Assembly (NCBI RefSeq): GCF_028330525.1
Contig: NZ_JAQMSD010000242.1
Coordinates: 1-34,324, forward strand
Direction of reading: 5' to 3'
Length of the DNA stretch: 34,324 nucleotides
DNA from: Spirulina sp. CS-785/01
GTDB taxonomy: Bacteria > Cyanobacteriota > Cyanobacteriia > Cyanobacteriales > Spirulinaceae
The notes beneath the pieces were generated by a model. That model saw only the letters and a list, made by a program, of their open reading frames with translations, was not told the DNA's origin and did not search any database. Made by a program: the position numbers and the translations under genes. Below are positions 8,808 to 15,829 of the stretch, in pieces (the stretch's first letter is position 1; every line of letters begins with the position of its first letter).

Positions 8808-8940
8808 TTTCCCATATTCCTTGCGCCCCTCTCTTACTATTATCGTAAGAGAGTTGAGAGTTGAGAGTTGAACCACTTCCCTGTTTCCTCCCCCCCATCT
8901 CCCCCATCTCCCCAAAGACAGGTTATCTTAACTTGTCACC

Positions 8941-8961
8941 ATTCCCCATTCCCCATTCCCC
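8941..8961. repeat. Heptamer tandem repeat (ATTCCCC x3)
   Basis: Three exact ATTCCCC units are followed by a degenerate fourth (ATTCTC). Short tandemly repeated repetitive heptamers are a known feature of filamentous cyanobacterial intergenic DNA. Confidence 0.8.
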
Positions 8962-9130
8962 ATTCTCTAGACCAAAGTCTAATAACCCAAAATCCCCTTG
9001 ATGATTAAGCTAGAACACAATAGCTAGACCGAAAAAACAAAATTACTCACAAAAAAATCAAAATCACAAACACATCACTGACCCCCCTTCCGGGGGCCCG
9101 AAGATCGGACAGTCTCGTGTTTGCCCAAAT

Positions 9131-9157
9131 AGAAGGCAAAACCCACCCTTGCCTTCT
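9131..9157 (+). promoter_or_regulatory. Leader hairpin upstream of the CIS sheath gene
   Basis: AGAAGGCAA (9131-9139) pairs perfectly with TTGCCTTCT (9149-9157) around the nine-base loop AACCCACCC. It ends 41 bases before the sheath ATG. There is no T run after it, so it is not a typical terminator. An mRNA-stabilising or translational role for a highly expressed structural gene is possible but inferred. Confidence 0.55.
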
Positions 9158-9198
9158 TCACCCTTGCCCATTTTATACATAATGGAGGACAGCCACTC

Positions 9199-10947
9199 AT
9201 GGCATTGGATTATTTTGCTCCTGGGGTCTATGTCGAAGAAGTTGACCGAGGGAGTCGCCCCATAGAAGGGGTAAGTCTTAGCGTTGCGGGCTTTATCGGC
9301 TTCACCGAAGACGTAAGAGGGGATGCCGAACTGTTCAAACCCATCATGATCACCAACTTTGAACAGTACCTCGAATACTTCGGCAGACCCGGTTCAGACG
9401 GGTTCACCGAATATAAAAAAGTCGAAGACGACGGCACAGAAACCACCTACTACCCCTACCTCCCCTTCGCCGTCCAAGGATGGTTTATTAACGGAGGAGG
9501 ACGGTGCTGGGTGACAAGTATCGGCACCAAACTCCCTGGGTCTCCCGCCCCTCCGGAAGAAGAAGTAGCAACAAAATTCCTCACCCCCGGAGGCAAACCC
9601 GCCTTAGCCTTTAACCTGAAACTCCCTGAAGCCGCAGACGATGGCGTTCCCGCCCTCCCTGCCGGGTTAAACGATAACCGCCTCACCGTGGTTATTGCCG
9701 AAAGTACCCCCAAACCCCCCGAAAGTGAAGATGAAGACCCCCCCATCGACGATGGACAGTTCTTCAAACTCTCTGTCGTCTTAGGGGAAAGCGTCCTCGA
9801 AGAATACGACCATCTCACCATGAAGTCCGACGTAGAAACCGCCGTCGCAGACTACGTGGTGACGGCCCTAGAGGACTCGGAATATGTCACCCTCAACGAC
9901 ATTTCCATCACCGGCCAGTCTCCCCTCTCCCGTCGTCCCGCCAACGGGGTTTATGAAATTGCCCCACCTCCCTACATTTCCCCCGTCAGCAACGCCACAC
10001 GGGACATCGCTGGGAGTCGCAACGACAAGAAAGGGATGCAAGGGTTATTTGAGGTAGATGAAGTGGCCATGGTGGCTTTCCCTGACCTCATGTTGCTCTA
10101 TCAAACGGGTATTCTCGACCTCGACCAAGTTCACGGGGTTGTAGAAATGATGATCAGTATGTGCGAAAACTCCTTCCCCGGGCCGCCTTACCGCATGGCC
10201 GTCATCGACCCACCCCCCGTTAAACCCGGTAAGAGTAATGACCCGGTTTCCCCAGAACAGCAAAAACCCCAAGACGTGGATGCTTGGTTAACGGCCTTTA
10301 ACCGTCGCTCTATGTTCGGTGCGCTGTACTATCCTTGGATTAAAGTGGCAAACCCTGCTAATGCAGGCCGCCCCATTTTTGTTCCCCCTTGTGGTCACAT
10401 GATGGGAGTATGGTGTCGCGTGGATGAGTCTCGCGGTATCTTCAAGGCCCCTGCTAACGAAACCCCTCGCGGTGTGTTAGGACTGGCCTATGAAACCAAT
10501 ATGCGGGAACAAGAACTCCTTAACCCCAAAGGCATTAACTGTGTCCGCAACTTTGCCAACTATAACCGAGGCTACCTCATTTGGGGCGCACGGACGCTGG
10601 TTGACCCCACCAATATTCAATGGCGGTATATCAGTGTACGTCGTTTAATGAGCTACGTGGAAAAATCCATTGAAATTGGCACACAATGGGTGGTCTTTGA
10701 ACCCAATGACCAAGACTTATGGGCCCGAGTCACTCGGACGGTCACTAACTTCTTAGAAGGTCTCTGGCGTGCAGGTGCGCTGCAAGGCGGGTCTCCGGCT
10801 GAGTCTTTCTATGTCAAATGTGACGGAGAGTTAAATACCAACGAAACCATGATGATGGGTCGCCTTTACATTGATGTGGGAGTCTGTCCGGTACGTCCGG
10901 CTGAGTTTGTGATCTTCCGCATTAGCCAATGGGCCCCCGGTAGCTAA
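9199..10947 (+). CDS. Contractile injection system tail sheath protein
   Basis: This is the contracting outer sheath that drives the inner tube forward. The N-terminus (DYFAPGVYVEEVDRG, then a VAGFIG strand) is the conserved start of phage and CIS sheath proteins. The C-terminus (FYVKCDGELNTNE, then GVCPVRPAEFVIFRISQW) is the conserved sheath core that attaches to the next subunit. At 582 residues it is longer than minimal sheaths. The middle (about 110-310) looks like a surface insertion, including an acidic Pro-rich stretch near residues 172-185. A GGAGG ribosome-binding site lies ten bases ahead of the ATG. It is the only sheath gene in the window, whereas PVC/Afp-type loci usually have several. 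It is the first gene of the CIS run. Confidence 0.95.
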   Translation: MALDYFAPGVYVEEVDRGSRPIEGVSLSVAGFIGFTEDVRGDAELFKPIMITNFEQYLEYFGRPGSDGFTEYKKVEDDGTETTYYPYLPFAVQGWFINGGGRCWVTSIGTKLPGSPAPPEEEVATKFLTPGGKPALAFNLKLPEAADDGVPALPAGLNDNRLTVVIAESTPKPPESEDEDPPIDDGQFFKLSVVLGESVLEEYDHLTMKSDVETAVADYVVTALEDSEYVTLNDISITGQSPLSRRPANGVYEIAPPPYISPVSNATRDIAGSRNDKKGMQGLFEVDEVAMVAFPDLMLLYQTGILDLDQVHGVVEMMISMCENSFPGPPYRMAVIDPPPVKPGKSNDPVSPEQQKPQDVDAWLTAFNRRSMFGALYYPWIKVANPANAGRPIFVPPCGHMMGVWCRVDESRGIFKAPANETPRGVLGLAYETNMREQELLNPKGINCVRNFANYNRGYLIWGARTLVDPTNIQWRYISVRRLMSYVEKSIEIGTQWVVFEPNDQDLWARVTRTVTNFLEGLWRAGALQGGSPAESFYVKCDGELNTNETMMMGRLYIDVGVCPVRPAEFVIFRISQWAPGS

Positions 10948-10971
10948 GGTCAGCTAAAATAAATGGTTATT

Positions 10972-11001
10972 CCTCCTGAAATAAGATGAGTTTTCAGGGG
11001 G
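10972..11001 (+). promoter_or_regulatory. Sheath-tube intergenic hairpin
   Basis: CCTCCTGAAA (10972-10981) pairs with TTTCAGGGGG (10992-11001) over ten base pairs, one of them a G-U pair, around a ten-base loop. No T run follows, so a strong intrinsic terminator is unlikely. Its place between sheath and tube genes suggests mRNA processing or stability control that sets their ratio, which is an inference. Confidence 0.55.
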
Positions 11002-11050
11002 AGACCTCTATCCCCTTCGCATTTTTTCTCAATCTACGCAGAATCGAACT

Positions 11051-11524
11051 ATGGCAGAACTTAATCCTATCCCAACTAATCGGTTTTACATCGAATTCGA
11101 TGGCCTGACGGAAAAAATGGTGGCCAGTGTCGGTGAAATGTCCTTTGAAGGGAAAACCGGCGGCCACGAAAAACCCATTGCCACTACCAAAGATGGGAAA
11201 ACTCTCTGGCAAAGTACCTCGACGGGGTTTGCTGATAACCCGGACTTTTCCCTAGAAGTCTATCTCGTTGAAGGTGATATGGACTGGTACAACTGGTTTA
11301 AAGCCTGTACCCCGAAAAGTGAGGGAGGCGATGGAAAATGGAGCGAAAATCGGAAAAGCGGTAAATTAACGGCTTATAACAGTGGGGATGAAGTGGTTCT
11401 TGAATGGACAATTACCAATGCTTGGCCAAAAAGTTATTCTCTCTCTGATTTAGCTTCAGATGGGAGTGAGTTGGCGAAAGAAACCTATGAATTGGTTTGT
11501 GAAGATATTAAACGGACGCAGTAA
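11051..11524 (+). CDS. CIS inner tube protein 1 (T4 gp19/Hcp-like)
   Basis: The protein is a 157-residue member of the phage tail tube (gp19) family, which stacks as hexameric rings inside the sheath. The N-terminal strand (PTNRFYIEFDGL), the central VYLVEGDMDWYNWFKAC segment and the C-terminal WTITNAWPKSYSLSDLA segment are the usual landmarks: ring strands, the helix after a WYNW-type motif, and the final strands. It is the first of three paralogues in the locus. It follows the sheath after a 103-base gap with a hairpin. Which paralogue forms the main tube and which form the initiating rings cannot be settled by eye. Confidence 0.88.
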   Translation: MAELNPIPTNRFYIEFDGLTEKMVASVGEMSFEGKTGGHEKPIATTKDGKTLWQSTSTGFADNPDFSLEVYLVEGDMDWYNWFKACTPKSEGGDGKWSENRKSGKLTAYNSGDEVVLEWTITNAWPKSYSLSDLASDGSELAKETYELVCEDIKRTQ

Positions 11525-11575
11525 TTTTAATCCCACTAATTCTGCTAATTTAAGCATCACAAAAGGAGATGAACT

Positions 11576-12049
11576 ATGGCAGCCGGAGAAATTTTAGCAA
11601 CTTCTAAGTTTTATGTAGAAATTGATGGTTATCCCGATTTAATTATTAAGAGTGTCAGTGGGGTTAGTGCTACCCTAGAGGTTGCGGGGGCTGATATGTC
11701 TTATGGGGTAACAAAAGGCGGTAAAAGTACGGTACAAGCGACTGTAACTGGGGTGAGTAATGCCAATATTACGATTACCTTTGTGGGAACTTCCGATGAT
11801 AAATCTATGTATGATTGGTATTATGCGTCTCACTCGACGGAGTATGTTGGGGGAGGTAGTGAAAGCGGTGGTGAACGCAAGTCTGCTAGTATTGTTCTCT
11901 ACAACCAAGCGGGAGAAGAAGCCGCACGCTGGAATTTAACGGGAGTCTTTCCGGTGAGTTATAAAGGCTCTCAGTTATCGGCGGAAGATGCAGCTTTGTA
12001 TGAAGAAACTTTAGATTTTGCTTACGAAAACTTAGCCCGTGTAAGCTAA
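11576..12049 (+). CDS. CIS inner tube protein 2 (T4 gp19/Hcp-like)
   Basis: The second tube paralogue is also 157 residues. It shows the same layout as its neighbour: an N-terminal SKFYVEIDGY strand, a central MYDWYYASHS segment and a C-terminal RWNLTGVFPVSYKGSQLSA segment. A strong ribosome-binding site (AAGGAG) lies 8 bases before the ATG. It follows the first tube gene by 51 bases and is followed by a terminator-like hairpin, so sheath plus these two tube genes could form the high-output part of the transcript. The Ser/Gly-rich loop near residues 92-103 differs from the other two paralogues and may line the lumen or a ring contact. Confidence 0.88.
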   Translation: MAAGEILATSKFYVEIDGYPDLIIKSVSGVSATLEVAGADMSYGVTKGGKSTVQATVTGVSNANITITFVGTSDDKSMYDWYYASHSTEYVGGGSESGGERKSASIVLYNQAGEEAARWNLTGVFPVSYKGSQLSAEDAALYEETLDFAYENLARVS

Positions 12050-12069
12050 GATTTAAAGCTACATAATGC

Positions 12070-12113
12070 GGTAGGAATGTTTAATATAATGTTCCTACCT
12101 GTTAATTTTTATT
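12070..12113 (+). terminator. Probable intrinsic terminator after tube gene 2
   Basis: GGTAGGAA (12070-12077) pairs exactly with TTCCTACC (12092-12099) around a 14-base loop, followed by the T-rich tract TGTTAATTTTTATT. The stem is not especially GC-rich and the T run starts a few bases after it, so termination may be partial. It would reduce expression of tube gene 3 and the downstream genes relative to sheath and tubes 1-2. Confidence 0.65.
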
Positions 12114-12157
12114 CAATATTAATGATGTAATTTGAGAGCCTTTTAAGGGGAGTTATT

Positions 12158-12649
12158 ATGGCGAAATTACCCGAAGTTCTAATTAATAGTAAGTTTTATT
12201 TAGAGTTATCGTTAGATGGTTCTCAAGAAATTGATGCGTTTTTCATGGAATGTCAAGGGTTTAAACGCAGTCATGAGTTAATTGAAATTGCGGAAGTTAC
12301 TTCCCAGAAGTGGGGAAAAAAGGGGAATAGTCGGGGACGAGTGGTGCGGACGAAGATGCCAGGAAATACGAAAAGTGAGAATATTACGTTAAAACGGGGG
12401 TTAACTAATTCTATGTCTTTATGGACATGGTTTAAGATGGTGGAGGATGGAAAGTGGGGTGAAAAGTTCCGGGATGGTGATATTACGATTTATGATCAAG
12501 CGTCTAGAGAACAAGCGAGGTTTCGCTTTAAAGGGGCTTGGCCGATTAGTTATACAATTAGTGATTTAAGTGCTAATAATGCCGATTTTGAGCTTGAGGA
12601 GTTAGAGTTGGCGGTTGATGAGTTTAACCGAGTGAAGAAACAGACATAG
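12158..12649 (+). CDS. CIS inner tube or tube-initiator protein 3 (T4 gp19-like)
   Basis: The third gp19-family paralogue has 163 residues. It starts with INSKFYLELSLDGS and contains the segment SENITLKRGLTNSMSLWTWF that is characteristic of phage tail tube proteins, followed by a FKGAWPISYTISDLSA C-terminal strand pair. It is the closest of the three to ordinary phage tube proteins and is more basic in the segment around residues 45-75. In other CIS, minor gp19-like proteins join the baseplate hub to the tube. Its place after a terminator-like hairpin fits such a low-copy role, though this is an inference. Ribosome-binding site AAGGGGAG lies at 12145-12152. Confidence 0.88.
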   Translation: MAKLPEVLINSKFYLELSLDGSQEIDAFFMECQGFKRSHELIEIAEVTSQKWGKKGNSRGRVVRTKMPGNTKSENITLKRGLTNSMSLWTWFKMVEDGKWGEKFRDGDITIYDQASREQARFRFKGAWPISYTISDLSANNADFELEELELAVDEFNRVKKQT

Positions 12650-12660
12650 TTGATAGTTGA

Positions 12661-12732
12661 AGCTAAGAAACCGGGTTTCTGTGTAAAATTTAGGCTAAAC
12701 ACGATAACTTTAGATAGAAAACCGGTTTCTCC
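12661..12732 (+). repeat. Interspersed inverted-repeat element, copy B
   Basis: This 72-bp copy begins AGCTAAGAAACCGGGTTTCT and ends with AGAAAACCGGTTTCTCC. Its reverse complement matches copy C at 14900-14971 in 69 of 72 positions by eye. Similarity continues about 20 bases further on the GGAG side, giving roughly 12661-12755. The ends are mutually complementary, so the whole element can fold back. It lies between tube 3 and the first chaperone-like gene, ending just before the ATG at 12769, where no ribosome-binding site is visible. Confidence 0.88.
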
Positions 12733-12768
12733 AATAAACAACCAAGAACAAATAACAAACAACAAAAA

Positions 12769-13107
12769 ATGATTCAAACCGAGTTTGAATTTACGTTACC
12801 AAAAGGATATTTAGATGCAGAGGGGAATGTGCATCGGACGGGGATGATGCGCTTGGCGAGGGCGATGGATGAAATTGTGCCGATGCGGGACCCTAGAGTG
12901 AAGGCGAATCCGGCTTATGCGACGGTGATTATTTTGTCACGGGTGATTGTTCGCTTGGGGGCGGTTGAGGATGTTTCGCCTTCGGTGATTGAGGAATTAT
13001 TTGCGTCGGATTTGAATTATTTACAAAATTTTTATCGTAAGATTAATGATTTGGAGGAGGAGGAAACGGAAAGTCCGAGTCAGTCTGCGGGGGGTGAGGA
13101 GTCGTGA
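12769..13107 (+). CDS. CIS-associated small protein, possible tail assembly chaperone 1
   Basis: This 112-residue soluble protein opens with EFTLPKGYLDAEGNVHRTG and goes on to MRLARAMDEI, then a helix with SRVIVRLG and the ending DLNYLQNFYRKIND. The same layout is repeated in the next gene, so the two are tandem duplicates. The pattern of strand, conserved MRLA and late helix recalls small tail-assembly proteins of Mu-like phages, but this assignment is tentative. Residues after about 98 are an acidic and Ser-rich tail. The start has no visible ribosome-binding site and lies 13 bases beyond the outer edge of repeat copy B, so the insertion may have changed its translation. It overlaps the next gene by four bases. 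Confidence 0.72.
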   Translation: MIQTEFEFTLPKGYLDAEGNVHRTGMMRLARAMDEIVPMRDPRVKANPAYATVIILSRVIVRLGAVEDVSPSVIEELFASDLNYLQNFYRKINDLEEEETESPSQSAGGEES

Positions 13108-13418
13108 GTGATCAGCAGTTTGCGTTTACGTTACCCAAGGGGTTAGTGATGGAGACGGGGGAGGTGGTCCGAGAGGGGGTGATGCGGTTGGCTACGGGGG
13201 AGGATGAGTTGTTTGTCCAGAGACATCCTCGTGTGTTGTCGAATCCGTCTTATGGGGTGTTGGTGATGTTGTCGCGGACGATTGTTCGCTTTGGAGAGGG
13301 GCCGGGAGTGTCTGCGGAGATGTTGGAGGGGTTGTTTGTGGTGGACTCGGCCTATTTGCAGGATTTTTTTAATGAAATTAATCGCATGGGGGGAGAGTTG
13401 TCTATATCGGGGGAATGA
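13104..13418 (+). CDS. CIS-associated small protein, possible tail assembly chaperone 2
   Basis: This is a 104-residue paralogue of the preceding protein: FAFTLPKGLVMETGEVVREG, then MRLATGEDE, SRTIVRFG, and SAYLQDFFNEINRM. It starts with GTG inside a GTGA overlap with the upstream stop and has GAGGAG just ahead, so translation is probably coupled. Its own stop overlaps the next start as ATGA. A -1 frameshift fusing the two, as in lambda G/GT chaperones, is not supported because a TGA at 13095-13097 blocks this frame just before the overlap. DNA here is unusually G-rich on the coding strand. A structural or chaperone role in CIS assembly is inferred from position. Confidence 0.7.
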   Translation: MSDQQFAFTLPKGLVMETGEVVREGVMRLATGEDELFVQRHPRVLSNPSYGVLVMLSRTIVRFGEGPGVSAEMLEGLFVVDSAYLQDFFNEINRMGGELSISGE

Positions 13419-13558
13419 CGGGCTACCCCTTGGAGGAGTTATACCAAGAGGTAGCCTATATTGCGTTCTATTTTCACTGGGCCCGGTCGGATATTTTGTC
13501 TCTTGACCATGAGGAACGGTTACGCTGGGTGGAGGAGATTAATCAGTTGGTGGATTGA
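13415..13558 (+). CDS. DUF6760-like 47-aa CIS-associated protein
   Basis: A short gene starts at the ATG of an ATGA overlap with the preceding stop. It translates to 47 residues beginning MTGYPLEELYQEVAYIAFYF, then HWARSDILSLDHEERLRWVEEINQL. This matches my recollection of the small DUF6760 proteins next to tail tube and chaperone genes in bacterial and cyanobacterial CIS loci: a YPLEELYEEVAFIAYHFHW-like N-terminus followed by a conserved DHxERxxWxxEI motif. T4-like phages carry comparable small proteins beside tail chaperones. The function is not known to me. Both the coupled start and the conserved motif make it a real gene despite its size. Confidence 0.82.
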   Translation: MTGYPLEELYQEVAYIAFYFHWARSDILSLDHEERLRWVEEINQLVD

Positions 13559-13570
13559 GGGGAGGGACTT

Positions 13571-13608
13571 GAGAAACTGGGTTGCTGTTTGGAAAAATCT
13601 GGTTTCTC
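13571..13608 (+). repeat. Degenerate GAAAC-hairpin between DUF6760-like and kinase genes
   Basis: GAGAAAC (13571-13577) pairs with GTTTCTC (13602-13608), with partial pairing further inside, and is followed by AAAATTTTTGTAAC. It resembles the ends of the 72-bp element but lacks the middle. The T5 tract behind it could make it a weak terminator separating the CIS structural genes from the kinase gene. Confidence 0.5.
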
Positions 13609-13716
13609 AAAATTTTTGTAACAAAATTGTTGAACTCTTTCCGGATGATTCGGGGTTGGGTTTTAAATAGGGAATAAGTGTTTTAATTTTGCTGGTTCTG
13701 TGGGCAAATTGCATTT

Positions 13717-14871
13717 ATGTTCCCGTTATCGTTAGCCTATCCTGGGTCTGTGTCTGCTGCGTCTATGTTTGCCCCTGTTCCCGATTTAACGCAGATTTGC
13801 CGTCGTCAAGTTGAACAAGTGGGGAAACAATACACCCCTTTGGCCACTTGGATTGTGTATCGTAATGGGTTAGGAGAGGAACGGCATTTATCTCGCTATT
13901 CTACTCAGGGAGAGTTAAATGCTGAGATTCTTAGTTATTTGGAGTCGGAGGAGTGGTTAACGGAGACGTTACGGCCTAGTTTACAGTTGATTCCCATTCC
14001 CTTTGCGGATTGTTCGACTTTTGTCTATGTGTATGGGTTAACGGCCCAGTCGGAAGGGAATGAGTATTGGTTACTCTGGACTTCTCGGTGTCTTTCGGAA
14101 GGGGAACAAGCGGCATTTAGCCAGCAAGGGGCCTTGTTACAGGATTATATGGTGGCAGTGAGCGCGATCGCGCGTCAACAGCAAGAAATCCAACACCTCG
14201 AACAACTGGTACAACGAGGAAAACACCAACTCCGTGATCCCTTAGCCCTAATTGGATTATATGCCGAAAACCTGTCATTAGGACTCCCAGAAGGGTCATT
14301 CCGAGAACAAGCGTTAACCATCCGAGAAACGGTGAATGATTTAACCCTCAGTTTGCGCAAACTCCTCGATTGTACCCCAGAACGTCGCCTCCATCTGGCC
14401 CCCTACGACTTACGGAAAATGTTTCAAGAGTTAATCCGGGTGTTTCAACCTTGGTTAAGGGAGAAAAATATAACTTTAGTTTATCCCCAAAAAAGTTTAA
14501 TTGTTGCGGTCGATCGCTGGCAAATCAAACAAGTGTTAGAAAATCTATTAAGTAACGCTATTGATTTTAGTCCCAAGGACAGTGTAATTGAGGTACAGTG
14601 GCAAGGAAACGGTCAAGAAGCCTCCATGACCATCCGAGATCAAGGGCAAGGACTCTCCAGCGAAGACCTAGAAAAGGTTTTCACCCCCTTTTATTCTCGC
14701 CGATCGGGGGGAACTGGTCTAGGACTTGCGATCGCAAAAGATATTCTAGACCAACATCAAGGCAATATTATCGCCAAAAACCACCCCAACGGCGGCGCAA
14801 TTTTTGAAATCACCCTCCCCCGTCAAGGAACAGAAGAAATTATCGGTATTGTCGGGGAATTTTATTTATAA
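13717..14871 (+). CDS. Soluble histidine kinase embedded in the CIS locus
   Basis: The 384-residue protein has no signal peptide or membrane helix. The N-terminal 150 residues form an alpha/beta sensor-like domain (CRRQVEQVGKQYTPLATWIVY, later WLLWTSRCLS) in the position of a GAF-type domain but not clearly assignable. The HisKA part has H170 in KHQLRDPLALI, slightly unlike the usual HELRxPL. The ATPase part has N280 in NLLSNAIDFSP, D308 in DQGQGL and GGTGLGLAI at 331-339. The next gene is a NarL-type regulator, so the two form a likely pair. An alternative start is M17 (13765); neither has a clear ribosome-binding site. Base composition changes from G/T-rich to C/A-rich at the HIP1 site 14164-14171 in mid-gene. 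Confidence 0.9.
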   Translation: MFPLSLAYPGSVSAASMFAPVPDLTQICRRQVEQVGKQYTPLATWIVYRNGLGEERHLSRYSTQGELNAEILSYLESEEWLTETLRPSLQLIPIPFADCSTFVYVYGLTAQSEGNEYWLLWTSRCLSEGEQAAFSQQGALLQDYMVAVSAIARQQQEIQHLEQLVQRGKHQLRDPLALIGLYAENLSLGLPEGSFREQALTIRETVNDLTLSLRKLLDCTPERRLHLAPYDLRKMFQELIRVFQPWLREKNITLVYPQKSLIVAVDRWQIKQVLENLLSNAIDFSPKDSVIEVQWQGNGQEASMTIRDQGQGLSSEDLEKVFTPFYSRRSGGTGLGLAIAKDILDQHQGNIIAKNHPNGGAIFEITLPRQGTEEIIGIVGEFYL

Positions 14872-14899
14872 GTTTGTTGTTTGTTCTGGGTTGTTTGTT

Positions 14900-14971
14900 G
14901 GAGAAACCGGGTTTCTATCTAAAGTTATCGTGTTTCGCCTAAATTTCACACAGAAACCCGGTTTCTTAGCT
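14900..14971 (-). repeat. Interspersed inverted-repeat element, copy C (inverted relative to B)
   Basis: This 72-bp copy reads GGAGAAACCGGGTTTCTATC to CCCGGTTTCTTAGCT and is a reverse-complement match to copy B with three differences. Similarity to copy B's flank extends outward to about 14877 through a TTGTTCTGGGTTGTTTGTTG-like stretch. It fills most of the gap between the kinase stop (14871) and the regulator start (15021). Near-identity of the two copies suggests recent movement, gene conversion or selection on structure. Confidence 0.88.
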
Positions 14972-15020
14972 TCAATGACCAATTATCAACTATCCATTAT
15001 CAACTATCAACTATAAAAAA

Positions 15021-15686
15021 ATGCCCATCTCCACCCTATTAGTCGATGATGAACAAAAATTTCGGCAAGGACTACGCACCCTCTTAGAATTTTATAATCA
15101 AAACGGGTCACTAGAATTTGACATCGTAGGGGAAGCGGCCTCCGTTGATCAAGCCGTAACCTTAGCGCGACAACAGCATCCTAGACTCATCTTACTCGAC
15201 CTCGAACTCCCCCCCGATAACGGCATTAATGCCCTCTTACGCTTGCGAGAATTGCCCAACTTAGGGAAAGTCTTAGTCTTATCGGCCCATCATGATGATG
15301 ACTGGATATTTCGCGCCATGCAAGCCGGGGCTGTCGGCTATGTCTTTAAAGATAGTTTAGCCAATCAACTCCATGAAGCCATTGCCACCGTCCTCAATAA
15401 TCAAATTTATCTGGCCGCCGAAGTGGCCACCCATTTTTTCCGACATTTTCAATTTTTAGCGGGTCGATCCCTCCCCATTGCCCAATCTCTCAATTTAACC
15501 GAACGGGAACAAGAGGTTTTACACTGGTTGGTGCAAGGAGACTCCAACGAAGCGATCGCAGAACATCTTTATATTACCGTCGCCACCGTCAAAGCCCATT
15601 TAACCTCCATCTTTGAAAAACTCGGAGTCAATAGTCGCACCCAAGCGATCGTCAAAGCCTTAAAGTTAGGATTAGTCCGGGCCTAA
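15021..15686 (+). CDS. NarL/FixJ-type response regulator
   Basis: The 221-residue protein has an N-terminal receiver domain with acidic pair D9/D10, phospho-acceptor D60 (in LILLDLELPPDNG), switch S88 and K110 (YVFKDS). A LuxR-type helix-turn-helix follows at about 155-215 (LTEREQEVLHWLVQGDSNEAIAEHL, then VATVKAHLTSIFEKL). It should bind DNA as a dimer when phosphorylated, with the upstream kinase as the likely donor. Lying between that kinase and the DUF4255 cap gene, it is a good candidate to control the CIS genes, although nothing in the sequence proves this. The ATG follows an A-rich tract without a clear ribosome-binding site. Confidence 0.95.
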   Translation: MPISTLLVDDEQKFRQGLRTLLEFYNQNGSLEFDIVGEAASVDQAVTLARQQHPRLILLDLELPPDNGINALLRLRELPNLGKVLVLSAHHDDDWIFRAMQAGAVGYVFKDSLANQLHEAIATVLNNQIYLAAEVATHFFRHFQFLAGRSLPIAQSLNLTEREQEVLHWLVQGDSNEAIAEHLYITVATVKAHLTSIFEKLGVNSRTQAIVKALKLGLVRA

Positions 15687-15829
15687 CCCCTCCCTCAACC
15701 CCCAAAAGACAAAAATGCGACTAAAGCCCAATGGGCAACCGTCCCCCGTCCTAGCTAGGGTAAAATGGCGACTTAATCCCGAAACAGGTCTATTCCCCCC
15801 GACAATTCCTCGTGATCCGAAATTAATCA

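Larger units (their letters stand above)
8808..9198. other. Divergent intergenic region between sphS-like and CIS sheath genes
   Basis: No gene is seen in these 391 bases. They hold short low-complexity repeats: CCCCCATCT twice near 8891-8913 and ATTCCCC three times at 8941-8961. A small GC hairpin (five C-G pairs with a TTCC loop) lies at 9083-9096. A better hairpin at 9131-9157 sits in the likely leader of the sheath gene. Promoters for both divergent transcripts should be here, but no convincing -35/-10 pair stood out. A strong ribosome-binding site, GGAGG at 9184-9188, serves the sheath start. Confidence 0.6.

Noticed and set aside
8808-8915. Longer start for the SphS-like kinase giving 496 residues.
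   Set aside because: The added 36 residues read through low-complexity repeat DNA (MGRWGRWGGG) and place a hydrophilic stretch ahead of the hydrophobic N-terminus expected for the family.
8927-8934. CTTAACTT, an exact match to one 8-mer of the cyanobacterial Pho box.
   Set aside because: No second or third 8-mer at the required 11-base spacing on either side; a single match is expected by chance.
12550-12777. ORF encoding ETGFLSKVIVF...TQKPGFLA-like peptide, also seen at 14804-15016 and 6340-6528.
   Set aside because: These are translations of the interspersed 72-bp repeat running into flanking DNA; the shared peptide reflects the repeat, not a protein family.
13081-13107. A -1 frameshift fusing the two chaperone-like proteins, at the G6 run 13089-13094, as in lambda G/GT.
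   Set aside because: In the target frame a TGA at 13095-13097 directly follows the G run, so a shifted ribosome would stop. A GTGA overlap explains the arrangement better.
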